DNA from: a virus
Strand: one strand, 5' to 3'
DNA length: 30,088 nt
Virus record (IMG/VR): IMGVR_UViG_3300024520_000357
Location: 1 to 30,088 of that record
This document shows, piece by piece, positions 21,237-29,882 of the stretch (its first letter is position 1; every line of letters starts with the position of its first letter). The position numbers and the translations under genes were made by a program. Under the pieces are notes generated by a model, which was given only the letters and a program-made list of their open reading frames with translations, was not told the DNA's origin and made no database searches.

Positions 21237-21441
21237 TTATGTTCATTTGATAGACATAATCGCGAGGTCTTACAATAAACTACCGTCAGAGGTTGCTGGT
21301 TTATCGTGGGAGGATCTTATGTTATCATTGCGGTGTATCCGTTCAAGATCCGACAGAGTAAAAAAAGTCTTGAGGCGAGCGGGTAAAAAGAACCCACCAC
21401 AGTCAACACTTTCAGTTTTTGAACTTGCGGATCTCCTCTGA
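21235..21441 (+). CDS. tail assembly chaperone, second frame (T-like) reached by +1 frameshift
   Basis: This frame lacks an ATG (only TTG at 21247) and a good ribosome site, and is open from 21205. It contains NKLPSEVAGLSWEDLMLSL, the typical T-region phrase of siphophage tail assembly chaperones. The preceding gene ends TCC TGA (21231-21236); slipping +1 there continues with GAT, giving a product of about 241 residues. Frame 0 to frame 1 requires +1 (or -2), not the common -1. The site resembles the +1 CCC-UGA shift of Listeria phage PSA. The exact shift position is inferred, limited to 21205-21236. Confidence 0.72.
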   Translation, partial: DYVHLIDIIARSYNKLPSEVAGLSWEDLMLSLRCIRSRSDRVKKVLRRAGKKNPPQSTLSVFELADLL

Positions 21442-23801
21442 TGCCTTCTACCATCGTCAAATACATATTGGACATTGAGACCGGGAAGTCTCGTGTCGAT
21501 GTTAAAAAGACAGAAAAGGCAGTCGGGGAATTAAATAAGGATCTCAAAAAGACAGAGAAGCAAGCCGATAAATCTGAGAAATCACTCATCAAAATGGGTT
21601 CAGCAAAAACCGCGATTGGGGTTGCTGCGAAAGCGGCCTTGGCTCTTGCTGCTGCTCTTGCTGCTGCATCTGCTGTAGCATTCAAGTTTACAAAAGACAT
21701 AGTTGATGCCACAAATGATCTGAATGATCTTCGAACAAAAACCGGATTGGCGACATCTACAATCCAGGGTTTGGGGTTGGCTTTCCAGGCGAGCGGTCAA
21801 GAGGCCAGCGGGGCGGCAGAGGGTTTATCTCAGCTTCCTGCTAAAATGGCAGAGATGGCCACAGAAGGATCCCGCGCAAATAAAGCGGCTAATAGGCTGG
21901 GGATCTCCTTGGTTGATCTTGAAGGCAATGCCAGATCCAATGATGAGGTATTTAGAGATGTTGTTGGAGCGATCCAGGCGGTGGAGGATCCAAGCCAAAG
22001 AGCAAAAGTGGCTTTTGAGTTGTTGGGTGAAAGTGCGGGACGATTGAACCAGGCGATAGGGGCGGGTGCTGAATTCTCCGCATTTATCGAAATGGCCAAA
22101 AAATTCGGTGTTGATACTGGACCCGAGGCATCAAAGGCAGCGGCTGATTTTCAGTCTGATATTGCATTGCTCAAGTTAGTGTTTGCTGGCACCCGTCAAG
22201 AGATTGGTGAAACGGTGGGGACGGTTGGAGATTTTGGCGGGATCATTCTTCTCGCGAGTACCCAATTGGTATTCCTTCGGGGGGCATTGGATGAGGGCAC
22301 GGTCTTGTTCACTGCCATTGGTGATACCGTTGAATACTTCATTGAAAAATTGGGTGGTTTAACAACCATAATTCTAAACCATACCGTTCCTGGTCTTGGG
22401 ACTTTGTACAACACAATTAAACAAGTCGATGAATTGACAGGTGGAAAGTTAGCAGAGGGTATTGGTGCATTGGGTGATGAGGCCAAGGGCGACTCATTGG
22501 AGTTTTTGGATCTGGCTCGCGGTATTGAGGCAGGGAATAAGGCGGTAGAAGAGTTCCTGAAAACAAGACAGAAACTATTGAATGCCCCAAAGATAAAGAT
22601 TGCAGGGATACCCGGTGGTGGCGGTACAGGTGGCGCGGGTGATGTTGATGCACCAGATACAAGCGGGATCGAGGCTGGTACCAAATTCTTGGATGACTTC
22701 ATAGCAAAGTCCAAAATCGTCACCGAGAAAGACCAACTTGAGGCAACATTCGCAGCGATTGAAGACGAGATCCGAAAGGTAGCGGAAGAAAGCGGGGCTT
22801 TTGTTTTGGGCATGGAGGCTCTTGATATTGCCACGAATGAGTACATGATCTCGGTTGCTGCTGTTAATTTGGAATTAAAGAAACTGGAGGAAAGCAAGGC
22901 GGCAGAGAAGCAAGCCGAAGCATTCGCCAAATTGGGCGACCAAATCACAAGGGCGGGGGATGGTCTTTCGACGTTGTTGACGGGTGATGTTTCCGGATTT
23001 ATGCGCGGGTTGACTCCGAAGATCGAGGAAGGAATAACAAGTGCAATCGGATCCGCTGGTGGCTCTGCTGGTGCGATGGCGATGGTCGCTCCTGTGGTTG
23101 GTGCCATACAATCCGTTTTTGGCGCGGCTGCACAAATTGGTCAAGCTGGATTGATTGATCCAGAAACCGGGGAAAGGGCCACAGATGCACGGGCAAAACA
23201 GTTAGCGGTTGAGAGCGTCGAGGAACGGATCAAAAACCAGGCGCGAGCAATTGAGATCGGAATGAAGGCATTGCCGGATATTTTGATTAAGGTATTGCCG
23301 GGGATCCTTGATGCTTTTGGCTTAATGCTGATTGATGTTCTGGTATCCTTACCCCGTTTATTCGCGGAATCTATGACTTCGGCATTGCAAGACGCCTTAC
23401 CAAGTGTTTTTGGTGATCCAAAGAAAAAGAAGAGCGGGGATGATGTTGATCCATCAGGTGGTTTTAAGGGAATTGCGACATTGATCAATATGCTTGCTGA
23501 TGCAATTAAATCGAGAGAATCGGGTGGGCGGATCCCCTTCGCTGAATCGGGTTTGAGATTTACCGGGCAATCCTCCGGGCTTGCGGTTCTCCATCCGGGG
23601 GAATTCGTGGTTCCCAGAACGGGCCAAGCAGGGCAAGAAGTCCAACGAGATCTCGGTTCTCAATCTGGGGGCGGTGGAATCACGATCAACGTTTCAGGAA
23701 CTATCGTAGAATCCAACGCTATAGACGAGTTGGCCAGGCGCATAGAGAATCGCTTTCTTGCTTTTGGCGGTGGTTCTTCTCCGCTGTTCGGGGGTGCATG
23801 A
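21441..23801 (+). CDS. tape measure protein, 786 aa
   Basis: The largest tail gene, overlapping the chaperone stop (TGATG). The N-terminus is charged and coiled (VKKTEKAVGELNKDLKKTEK), followed by hydrophobic stretches (AAKAALALAAALAAASAVAF at about 56-76; later AMAMVAPVVGAIQSVFGAA and IKVLPGILDAFGLMLIDVLV) that may contact the host membrane. The C-terminus is Gly-rich and polar (GSQSGGGGITINVSG). By the usual rule of about 0.15 nm per residue, the tail would be near 115 nm. A long antisense frame over it is a composition artefact. Confidence 0.93.
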   Translation: MPSTIVKYILDIETGKSRVDVKKTEKAVGELNKDLKKTEKQADKSEKSLIKMGSAKTAIGVAAKAALALAAALAAASAVAFKFTKDIVDATNDLNDLRTKTGLATSTIQGLGLAFQASGQEASGAAEGLSQLPAKMAEMATEGSRANKAANRLGISLVDLEGNARSNDEVFRDVVGAIQAVEDPSQRAKVAFELLGESAGRLNQAIGAGAEFSAFIEMAKKFGVDTGPEASKAAADFQSDIALLKLVFAGTRQEIGETVGTVGDFGGIILLASTQLVFLRGALDEGTVLFTAIGDTVEYFIEKLGGLTTIILNHTVPGLGTLYNTIKQVDELTGGKLAEGIGALGDEAKGDSLEFLDLARGIEAGNKAVEEFLKTRQKLLNAPKIKIAGIPGGGGTGGAGDVDAPDTSGIEAGTKFLDDFIAKSKIVTEKDQLEATFAAIEDEIRKVAEESGAFVLGMEALDIATNEYMISVAAVNLELKKLEESKAAEKQAEAFAKLGDQITRAGDGLSTLLTGDVSGFMRGLTPKIEEGITSAIGSAGGSAGAMAMVAPVVGAIQSVFGAAAQIGQAGLIDPETGERATDARAKQLAVESVEERIKNQARAIEIGMKALPDILIKVLPGILDAFGLMLIDVLVSLPRLFAESMTSALQDALPSVFGDPKKKKSGDDVDPSGGFKGIATLINMLADAIKSRESGGRIPFAESGLRFTGQSSGLAVLHPGEFVVPRTGQAGQEVQRDLGSQSGGGGITINVSGTIVESNAIDELARRIENRFLAFGGGSSPLFGGA

Positions 23802-24637
23802 TGAGCGCGAAATTCTGGTTTTATCCTCAACCCGATGGGAGGCGTTTAATCGAGATTGATCTTGGTGAGGATCTGGGTGAACTATTCTCGGATTGGGACA
23901 TTGATACGGTTGACGGGCGATCCATGGACGGTGGGATCTTTCGGTCTGTTGGTCGTGGGAACGAAAACATCACAATTCAGCGCGATCGGCTTCTTTTAGG
24001 CGAAGAGGTAGGGGCTAAATTATGGGCCATGCAGAACCACTTGGATCGGGGATACAACGTAGCTTTTTCAGCCGATCACACCAAATCCAGCGCGATCCCG
24101 GTAATTGTTGAGCCAACATCCGGACAGAATCAACTAACAATGGGAGCGGATACATTTTCTTCGATGTGGGGCTATCAACCACCATCACCGGGCGAGCGTT
24201 ATGTTTTGATGACTTCCGGGCCAGGCGTAATTACTGAAATGATCAAGGTTGATACGGTAAGTCTAACCAGTACAAGCGGGGGCACGATTGATCCGGTTGA
24301 TGCTGTTGTTTTTTCGTATGACAAGCCGGTTTATCTCAGATGGTGGAGATCGTGGCCCATGTTGAAGAGACCCCAGGCTGATGTAGGGAAAAACATCGTT
24401 ACCAATGAGGGAGGGCGGTTGTGGTCGTTGAATCTGAGATTGACGACAAATAACGCGGGGCTATTCGCTTCTCATCCGGGCGGGACTTTGGAAGAATGGT
24501 CAATGATTACAGGTGCGATAACGGGTGAAAATTTGGTTCCATTTGGTGCAACGCTTGACTCATTCGATGATGGTCCAGAACATGGCGCGGTAAGTCTTGT
24601 CGGTTCTCATCGACCAACATATTTTAACCCAGGTTGA
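23798..24637 (+). CDS. distal tail protein-like structural protein, 279 aa
   Basis: Directly follows the tape measure, overlapping its stop (ATGA), where the distal tail (Dit) component is expected. The first 60 residues are beta-rich (KFWFYPQPDGRRLIEIDLG, IDTVDGRSMDGGIFRSVGRG), and the remainder has strand-like segments with Trp-rich parts (VYLRWWRSWPML). No clear family motif is seen, so the Dit role is inferred from order. A second in-frame ATG at 23801 is equally possible. Confidence 0.6.
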   Translation: MMSAKFWFYPQPDGRRLIEIDLGEDLGELFSDWDIDTVDGRSMDGGIFRSVGRGNENITIQRDRLLLGEEVGAKLWAMQNHLDRGYNVAFSADHTKSSAIPVIVEPTSGQNQLTMGADTFSSMWGYQPPSPGERYVLMTSGPGVITEMIKVDTVSLTSTSGGTIDPVDAVVFSYDKPVYLRWWRSWPMLKRPQADVGKNIVTNEGGRLWSLNLRLTTNNAGLFASHPGGTLEEWSMITGAITGENLVPFGATLDSFDDGPEHGAVSLVGSHRPTYFNPG

Positions 24638-24640
24638 TCC

Positions 24641-26266
24641 GTGGGTTGGTCTGCTGATTTTGTTGCGGGTTTGGGTTCTGGTTCAATCGTACCAGAATTT
24701 GAATTGCGTTTTATCAATGTGAATGGATCTGTCGGTGGTCAAATAACAATTGGATCTTCGGGGTTCTCGAAAGGCGTTTTGAAAGAATCGCTAAAGATAG
24801 ATGATGGGTCTGTACAGGTTCAAGGGACTGCGGTAATTCCTCAACGGTGGGCAGTATCTTTCGGGGCATGGTCGGTTGGTTTAGTCGGTGACATTCGGAG
24901 GATCACACCCTATATTCGACGGGGACAATTTACAGAGTTGTGGTGCAGGTTAAATGGGTTTTCAGGTTTTGAGCGGATCGCCATGGGGTCGCTCGATAGT
25001 TTGTCGGGATCTCGTGGGGTTTGGCGTCTTCGCTTTCGTGATCTGATCTCAGCATTTCAGAATTCATTGGATACTTCAATCGCTGGAACATACGACGACT
25101 TCCAGATTTTCAATCGTGCGGGTATTCTCACAACCACCACCGATGCAATCTGGAATCTGGTTGATACAACAATGTCAGTAGTCACCGCCCTTGATTGGGA
25201 TCTTCCAACGGGTGGACCTGCTCTGATCAAGTGCTACACCAATCACCCAACGAACACAGAATACTTTTTCGCAAAATACACAGGGAAAACATCGGTTTCT
25301 TTTACTGGTGTTCTCGGTCTTGATTATCCAATTGGTAACGTCGCCAAAACCGCTTTGCCTTCTGGATCGACAATTGAGTATTGCCCATGGATTTTGGGTA
25401 GACCATGGGAGATACTTGGTAAAATACTCACATCAACTGGAACGGGCTCAAATGGTGCGTTTGATAAATACCCGAAGCATTGGGGGATTGGTGGACAGGT
25501 CGATAGCTCAATTTTCGACAACAACGACGCATTCCAAAATCGAGGATTGATCAAAAGGTCAGATGGATCTACTCATTATTATTGGAATGATGCTATCGAA
25601 GCACCTTGGGCAAATGGGCTTCGTGATTTTGTTACCTATGCATCAAAGGCAGGTCAGTGGCCAGTTCAAAGGCAGGGTTATATCTCGTGGCGCGGTTGCT
25701 CAGATCCAACGGGTGAAACCATGGGCTATGAACCATTGGTAAAATCGAGGATCAACACAAGCGACATTCACGAGATCCTATCGCATGAATTCTATAATTC
25801 TTCACTTGGGCACCATTACACTTCAACAGCTTCATTGATCAAACCAACATTTTTATCCTTGCCATATACGAAGGTTTCATCCACAGCGAATTTCAGTGCA
25901 AATCGTGTTCCAACTCTCCCGTATTTGAAAGAGATAGAGCGGGATCTTCGACGCCATTATGATGATGGTGAAGAGTATGTCGGGGCAGATGAAAGAGTTT
26001 CCATGACCATGGGCGACATTAACAGGATGAAAGGATGGGATCAATTCGCATCCGAAAAGCTGGTATTGCGGGTATCTCTCAAATTCGCGGTATTGTGCGC
26101 GGGTGATGTGGTGGAGATAACAAGCGGCTTTCTTTCTGGGCTCTTCATGGGACCGGGAAAATCCTACAACGCACAGCGAGCGATGGTTTTGAATTGTTCG
26201 TATGTTATCGGATCTGCGTCGTGTGTTTTACAACTTGGGATCCTGTCAGGAAGGGAAAAAAGATGA
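24641..26266 (+). CDS. tail tip or baseplate-type protein, 541 aa
   Basis: GTG at 24641 follows the previous stop by three bases. The protein is large and beta-rich, in the position of the tail hub, tail-associated or baseplate protein. N-terminal segments such as IVPEFELRFINVNGSVG and VSFGAWSVGLVGDIRRI, followed by LWCRLNGFSGFERIAMG, look like tail-tip beta sandwiches. The C-terminal part has FASEKLVLRVSLKFAVLCAGD, the sort of region that joins the tip to fibres. No enzyme motif is seen. Confidence 0.6.
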   Translation: MGWSADFVAGLGSGSIVPEFELRFINVNGSVGGQITIGSSGFSKGVLKESLKIDDGSVQVQGTAVIPQRWAVSFGAWSVGLVGDIRRITPYIRRGQFTELWCRLNGFSGFERIAMGSLDSLSGSRGVWRLRFRDLISAFQNSLDTSIAGTYDDFQIFNRAGILTTTTDAIWNLVDTTMSVVTALDWDLPTGGPALIKCYTNHPTNTEYFFAKYTGKTSVSFTGVLGLDYPIGNVAKTALPSGSTIEYCPWILGRPWEILGKILTSTGTGSNGAFDKYPKHWGIGGQVDSSIFDNNDAFQNRGLIKRSDGSTHYYWNDAIEAPWANGLRDFVTYASKAGQWPVQRQGYISWRGCSDPTGETMGYEPLVKSRINTSDIHEILSHEFYNSSLGHHYTSTASLIKPTFLSLPYTKVSSTANFSANRVPTLPYLKEIERDLRRHYDDGEEYVGADERVSMTMGDINRMKGWDQFASEKLVLRVSLKFAVLCAGDVVEITSGFLSGLFMGPGKSYNAQRAMVLNCSYVIGSASCVLQLGILSGREKR

Positions 26267-26865
26267 ATCCACCATTGAAACGCATATCAGAAGAGAAGCC
26301 CAAAATCATTGATGAGTTGGAGCGGTTGGACTTTCGGGTTTTTACCGGGTCGGCTTATGATCTGAACATCATCGGGGCGCGGTCACCAAGTAGAGAAGCT
26401 GGTCTATTTGATGATTGGGTTCATGTGGTTTATCGATTGGGTGGAAAATGGTACGAGGAGATGTTCCCATGTTCCACGGATCCCGGTTTGTACTGGTTGG
26501 AAAATCCGATGCGGGTTGCAGGTACGGCTATCATTTGCTCACCCCAGCAAATACGGGCGGGGTATGAATTGGGATCTCACCGGGGGCAATATGAATGTCT
26601 TGTTCCAAGGTTGCCGATCAAGGTGTGGCGGGACAATAATCGAGACTCCATACTTGATACCGATGGTCAGGAGTTTGATGGATATGGCATCCAGATTCAT
26701 CGTGCGAGCAGGTCCGAAACGAGTACGCAAGTTGGCAAATGGTCAGCCGGTTGTGTTGTCATATCGATGGGCTGGTCTCGTTTTATGGAGTTGGTACATC
26801 TGCAAAAACATAATGGCTTCGGTTCGCTGTATACACTGACAATGGTTGATGGTGTCTTTTTGTGA
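26263..26865 (+). CDS. putative lysin or cell-wall enzyme with YkuD-like H...SxGC motif, 200 aa
   Basis: The start at 26263 overlaps the tail-tip stop (ATGA) and follows AGGGAAAA. Near the C-terminus is GIQIHRAS (H146) followed by VGKWSAGCVVIS (S161, G163, C164), the spacing of the His...Ser-x-Gly-Cys catalytic signature of YkuD-type L,D-transpeptidases and related peptidoglycan enzymes. The rest is not recognised, though a DNNRDSILDTDGQEFDG segment precedes the motif. Its place at the end of the tail operon suits a lysin. It could be the phage endolysin or a virion-associated wall enzyme. Confidence 0.6.
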   Translation: MNPPLKRISEEKPKIIDELERLDFRVFTGSAYDLNIIGARSPSREAGLFDDWVHVVYRLGGKWYEEMFPCSTDPGLYWLENPMRVAGTAIICSPQQIRAGYELGSHRGQYECLVPRLPIKVWRDNNRDSILDTDGQEFDGYGIQIHRASRSETSTQVGKWSAGCVVISMGWSRFMELVHLQKHNGFGSLYTLTMVDGVFL

Positions 26866-26900
26866 GTTATGGTTTCTCCTCACCCCAACGAGGACACATA

Positions 26901-27302
26901 ATGCGAATTCCACAAATGAAGATGATCCAGATCACGATCGAGGAGACTATTACCCTATATTCTGAGATCAAAGAAGCAAGATCGGCAGACAGCGACGGTG
27001 GGAGGACTGTAACCAGGGAGGAGGTTTTCCCAATCGTTTTGGGCTTTATTCTTCGGGTGGGTCAACGGATCGAAAAAGCTATTCTTGGCGTTAATTTGTT
27101 GTCCCACTCTGCATCGGTGAAGTGGGATCTTTTGGCTGTAGTCGCTCAAAATCTGGGCGATCTACCTCACGACATAGCCGAGGCCAGGGGTGAGAATACC
27201 CCAGGCGGGGCGCGGGTCACTCGTGCGGAAACGGTTGAGATTATTGGGAATGCCCTACGTACATCAATCCCGAAAATGTGCGATATAGTCCACCGCCAAT
27301 AA
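26901..27302 (+). CDS. hypothetical protein after the lysin candidate, 133 aa
   Basis: The start at 26901 is preferred because CGAGGA lies six bases upstream; a GTG at 26862 overlapping the previous stop would add 13 residues. The protein is helical: IQITIEETITLYSEIKEARSAD, then TREEVFPIVLGFILRVGQRIEKAILGV, which could be a moderately hydrophobic amphipathic segment. There is no second clear membrane span. Following a lysin candidate it could have a lysis role, but this is not supported by motif. It ends at the terminator between convergent operons. Confidence 0.5.
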   Translation: MRIPQMKMIQITIEETITLYSEIKEARSADSDGGRTVTREEVFPIVLGFILRVGQRIEKAILGVNLLSHSASVKWDLLAVVAQNLGDLPHDIAEARGENTPGGARVTRAETVEIIGNALRTSIPKMCDIVHRQ

Positions 27303-27318
27303 TCCCAGGCAAAAAGAA

Positions 27319-27338
27319 GGGGGCTCGAATGAGCCCCC
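27319..27338. terminator. bidirectional Rho-independent terminator
   Basis: A perfect 8-bp stem, GGGGGCTC GAAT GAGCCCCC, lies between the convergent ends of the lysin and fibre operons. T-rich sequence follows on the plus side (ATTTTCTATTTTT), and AAAAAG precedes it, giving a T-run on the minus side. Confidence 0.88.
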
Positions 27339-27372
27339 AGGTGGGATTTTCTATTTTTGATCGATCAAAAGT

Positions 27373-28977
27373 TCAAATGCTGCACAAAACTTCGACCGAA
27401 GACAAAGCAGATATAGATTTTATTTGAACTGTATTTGATCCCTGAGCGCCAGTGCCTTTCTTGACGTCCACCGCGATAAGATTGCCAACACCAGAATAAC
27501 AGGACACATGGACCACAGCTTGTCCGAGATTGTGCGTTATTGTCGTCCAGGTATTGGCCACGAGATTGAGGGTGGTTACAGATCGATGATCATCAATGTC
27601 GATCTTTAGTTTTCCAGCATCAATTTTGAGTCCATCATTTCCACCGGCAAGATCAATAGCAAGAGATCCACCGGTTTTCAGTATTCCGTTTCCACCAGTG
27701 ATCGCGGCTTGGGCTCGTGCATTCGTGAAATACTGATTAGATGAGTTTTCACTCAAATCAGCGGTGCTTTTTCCGTTGAAATCAGTGTTGAAATTGCTGG
27801 ATTTATACGTGGTGACCGAAAGAGTACCTCCAACCTTTGTAATGTCTCCTCCCCCACTGATAGCAGCTTGGGCTCGTGCATTTGTAAAATACTGATTAGA
27901 TGAGTTTTCGCTCAAATCAGCGGTGCTTTTTGCATTAAATGAACTATTGAAATCCGAAGCCTTGAAAGTTGTAACAGATAGAACACCTGTTCCGGAGTTG
28001 TAAGCCAGATCACCCGAAACGGATATACTTGATCTTGCGTTGGCTTGGGTGAATTTACTGACTGAAAATTGACCCGTCCCTGAGTTATAGGCGAGATCTC
28101 CACCGGCAGAGAAAGCGGATCGGGCGTTTGTGTCGGTATACTTGGTAGCCGAAAGAACCCCGGTCCCTGAATTATAAGCGAGATCACCCGAAACGGATAT
28201 ACTTGCTCGTGCATTTGCTTGGGTGAATTTACTGACTGAAAACTGCCCCGTTCCTGAGTTGTAAGCCAGGTCTCCACCAGCCGAAAAAGCGGATCGTGCG
28301 TTTGCGTCTGTATATTTTGTGGAAGAAAGTACCCCAGTTCCTGAATTGTACGCGAGATCACCCGAGACGGATATGCTTGATCTTGCTCTTCCTGTTGTGT
28401 GGTAGAGGTTTGTAGATCCTTCGGTGATCTCATCTGAGTTTGCATCAACGGCCAAGGTAATTTGTCCAGCTGATACGGTCTTGGAGATTCCTGCTCCAGC
28501 CAGCATATCAACGCTAATCGCTCCTGCTCCTGAAATGTTTATTCCTTCTCCATCGGAAAGCTTCGCGACAATCTCAGCCGATGTTAGTCCAGTCTCAATC
28601 GCTACCAGGTTCCCGGCTATTTGATTTCCTGATCCCGGTTGGGTTTTGGTCATGTATGTTTCGGTTCCGCCCGTGGCTCCGGTTAATACAAGTACATCAC
28701 CCTCTTTCAGTCCGTTGGCTTCGGTTTGGTTCGCTGAAAAATAAGCGGCCAAACTTGCAGCGGCTGCATTTACGGTAACAGATGAGATTAAGAGGCTATC
28801 AACCGAAAGCGCACCCGAAGCATTCACAGAAAGCAGATCGCTGGATCCTGCTGCGATGCTTGAGATGTAGCTTAATCCTGCTGCGTCTTGTTTTCGTACT
28901 AGATCATTGTTGTTGCTTGGTGCAGATGCAGCACGGATCGCGCCTTGGAACTCACTAATCGGATGATAATATTTCAT
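27373..28977 (-). CDS. repeat-containing tail fibre protein, 534 aa
   Basis: A virion adhesin candidate. The N-terminus is short and partly helical (MKYYHPISEFQGAIRAAS). The body carries five alternating 29-residue repeats built on DLAYNSGTG, then two 53-residue repeats with STADLSENSSNQYFTNARA. This kind of phrase is common in trimeric fibre shafts, for example in cyanophage and T4-like adhesins. The C-terminus (TTITHNLGQAVVHVSCYSG ... SSVEVLCSI) is a likely receptor-binding tip. The start follows AGGTGTCAAC. It is the last gene of a leftward fibre operon. Confidence 0.88.
   Translation of the reverse strand: MKYYHPISEFQGAIRAASAPSNNNDLVRKQDAAGLSYISSIAAGSSDLLSVNASGALSVDSLLISSVTVNAAAASLAAYFSANQTEANGLKEGDVLVLTGATGGTETYMTKTQPGSGNQIAGNLVAIETGLTSAEIVAKLSDGEGINISGAGAISVDMLAGAGISKTVSAGQITLAVDANSDEITEGSTNLYHTTGRARSSISVSGDLAYNSGTGVLSSTKYTDANARSAFSAGGDLAYNSGTGQFSVSKFTQANARASISVSGDLAYNSGTGVLSATKYTDTNARSAFSAGGDLAYNSGTGQFSVSKFTQANARSSISVSGDLAYNSGTGVLSVTTFKASDFNSSFNAKSTADLSENSSNQYFTNARAQAAISGGGDITKVGGTLSVTTYKSSNFNTDFNGKSTADLSENSSNQYFTNARAQAAITGGNGILKTGGSLAIDLAGGNDGLKIDAGKLKIDIDDHRSVTTLNLVANTWTTITHNLGQAVVHVSCYSGVGNLIAVDVKKGTGAQGSNTVQIKSISALSSVEVLCSI
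27640..28386 (-). repeat. tandem repeats in the tail fibre gene
   Basis: On the minus strand, five 87-bp units alternate in two types (SVSGDLAYNSGTGVL and SAGGDLAYNSGTGQF), spanning about 27960-28386. Two 159-bp units follow, at about 27640-27958; their cores align at exactly 159-bp offset (for example TACTGATTAG at 27731 and 27890). Identity is high at DNA level, so recombination could change shaft length. Unit borders are approximate. Confidence 0.85.
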
Positions 28978-29033
28978 GTTGACACCTATTTTTATGATTT
29001 TGGAAATGTTGGATCTTCTGATCCGGTCTCAAC

Positions 29034-29261
29034 TTATCGCAGATAAATGAATCCTGATAGGGATTGGCTGAAACTGACCAGTATCGTGGATCGGTCGGTG
29101 TATTTTACATCTGCTTGGATTATGTTTCCATCGGAATCGGTGATCAATACTCGGGGTCGGTACTGGAATCCGTGTGTGATCTCTACCTCATCGACAAGTG
29201 CGAAAATGATCTGAGTCTCTTTCAAGGAGGATCCACCGACGAAGACTTGAGCGATCGACAT
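29034..29261 (-). CDS. small fibre-operon protein, 75 aa
   Basis: The ATG overlaps the stop of the upstream gene (TAATG). The protein is beta-rich and includes FALVDEVEITHGFQYRPRVL and VKYTDRSTILVSFSQSLSG, a pattern seen in small phage structural or chaperone-like proteins near fibres. It has no membrane span. A role in fibre assembly or attachment is likely but not shown. Confidence 0.6.
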   Translation of the reverse strand: MSIAQVFVGGSSLKETQIIFALVDEVEITHGFQYRPRVLITDSDGNIIQADVKYTDRSTILVSFSQSLSGFIYLR

Positions 29262-29668
29262 TAGTCTTCCATTGACCAGGTGATCCTGATCTCAGATATG
29301 TCAAGTGTTCCCGTGTTTGTGTGTCCCCATAGATAAATTACATCACCTTGGTCCATTGATACAATTCCATCGACCATGTATATAGCGGTGGATTTTGTTG
29401 ATGTGCTTTCTCCTGTTTCCATCTGTCCAGCGGTGGACGTTATGAGACATTCATCACCACCAGAATCACGGGTGATTTTGATCGTTAGACTGGTTGGTTT
29501 TGGCGTTGCTGATACATTCGTACAATACACCGAGATCAATGAGATTTGACCGACGAAGCGACCCGTTCGAAGAGGAAAGCCGAGATCTAATTGGATGCCC
29601 TTGGTCGGGTCGTAGCTTGATCCAATTCCAGAAGCTCCCGTGGTGGTGGTGGCGTCTTTCATGCTCAT
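29261..29668 (-). CDS. fibre-operon structural protein, 135 aa
   Basis: The start at 29668 is preceded by CACGAGGGAAAAAA, and the candidate promoter lies in the adjacent 126-bp repeat. The protein starts MSMKDATTTTGASGIGSSYD and is low in charge and rich in Thr, Ser and Gly, with beta segments (RFVGQISLISVYCTNVS, LTIKITRDSGGDECLIT). It ends ISEIRITWSMED. It is the first gene of the leftward fibre operon, probably a virion protein that attaches or supports the fibre. Confidence 0.6.
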   Translation of the reverse strand: MSMKDATTTTGASGIGSSYDPTKGIQLDLGFPLRTGRFVGQISLISVYCTNVSATPKPTSLTIKITRDSGGDECLITSTAGQMETGESTSTKSTAIYMVDGIVSMDQGDVIYLWGHTNTGTLDISEIRITWSMED

Positions 29669-29717
29669 TTTTTTCCCTCGTGCTAAATCTTAACACGCCT
29701 TTTCCATATTCCAGAAA

Positions 29718-29843
29718 AAGAGAGGGGGCAGGACCGAGGGATCCCACCCCCAACACCTCGAAAGATGTGCGGGGAACCACCCCCACGGGATCATAATACT
29801 CTGATTGACGGTGGTGGGCAATAATGCAAAAGGGCAAAAAAAA
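29718..29843. repeat. 126-bp direct repeat, right copy
   Basis: Identical to bases 1-126, at an offset of 29717. The two copies diverge after 8 versus 9 A in their terminators. Left of this copy is the start of the fibre operon; right of it lies a gene different from that beside the left copy. If the genome is circular, this repeat is one place seen twice. Confidence 0.95.
29793..29821 (-). promoter_or_regulatory. candidate promoter of the fibre operon
   Basis: Minus strand: TTGCCC (plus 29816-29821), 17-bp spacer, TATTAT (plus 29793-29798), inside the repeat. It would give an untranslated leader of about 120 bases containing a GC-rich stretch (two CCCCC blocks and GGGATCCC) before the 29668 start. 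The site lacks the TTACTGTGTT spacer motif of the early promoters. Confidence 0.4.
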
Positions 29844-29858
29844 AGCCCCCGAAGGGGC
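29836..29858 (-). terminator. Rho-independent terminator of the partial gene at 29883
   Basis: The hairpin GCCCCC GAA GGGGC (29845-29858) is followed by nine T on the minus strand. It is of the same design as the terminators of the small-gene cassettes and of the gene beside the left repeat copy. Confidence 0.85.
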
Positions 29859-29882
29859 GGTGTCAGGCTGAGAAGGGAAAAC

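Noticed and set aside
22196-23107. 303-aa open frame on the minus strand over the tape measure gene
   Set aside because: It lies fully antisense to the tape measure protein, has no ribosome site or promoter, and its Pro/Ser/Ala-rich composition is typical of an antisense frame.
27912-28511. 199-aa minus-strand frame inside the tail fibre gene
   Set aside because: It is a shifted frame of the fibre repeats; its apparent repetition comes from the repeat DNA.
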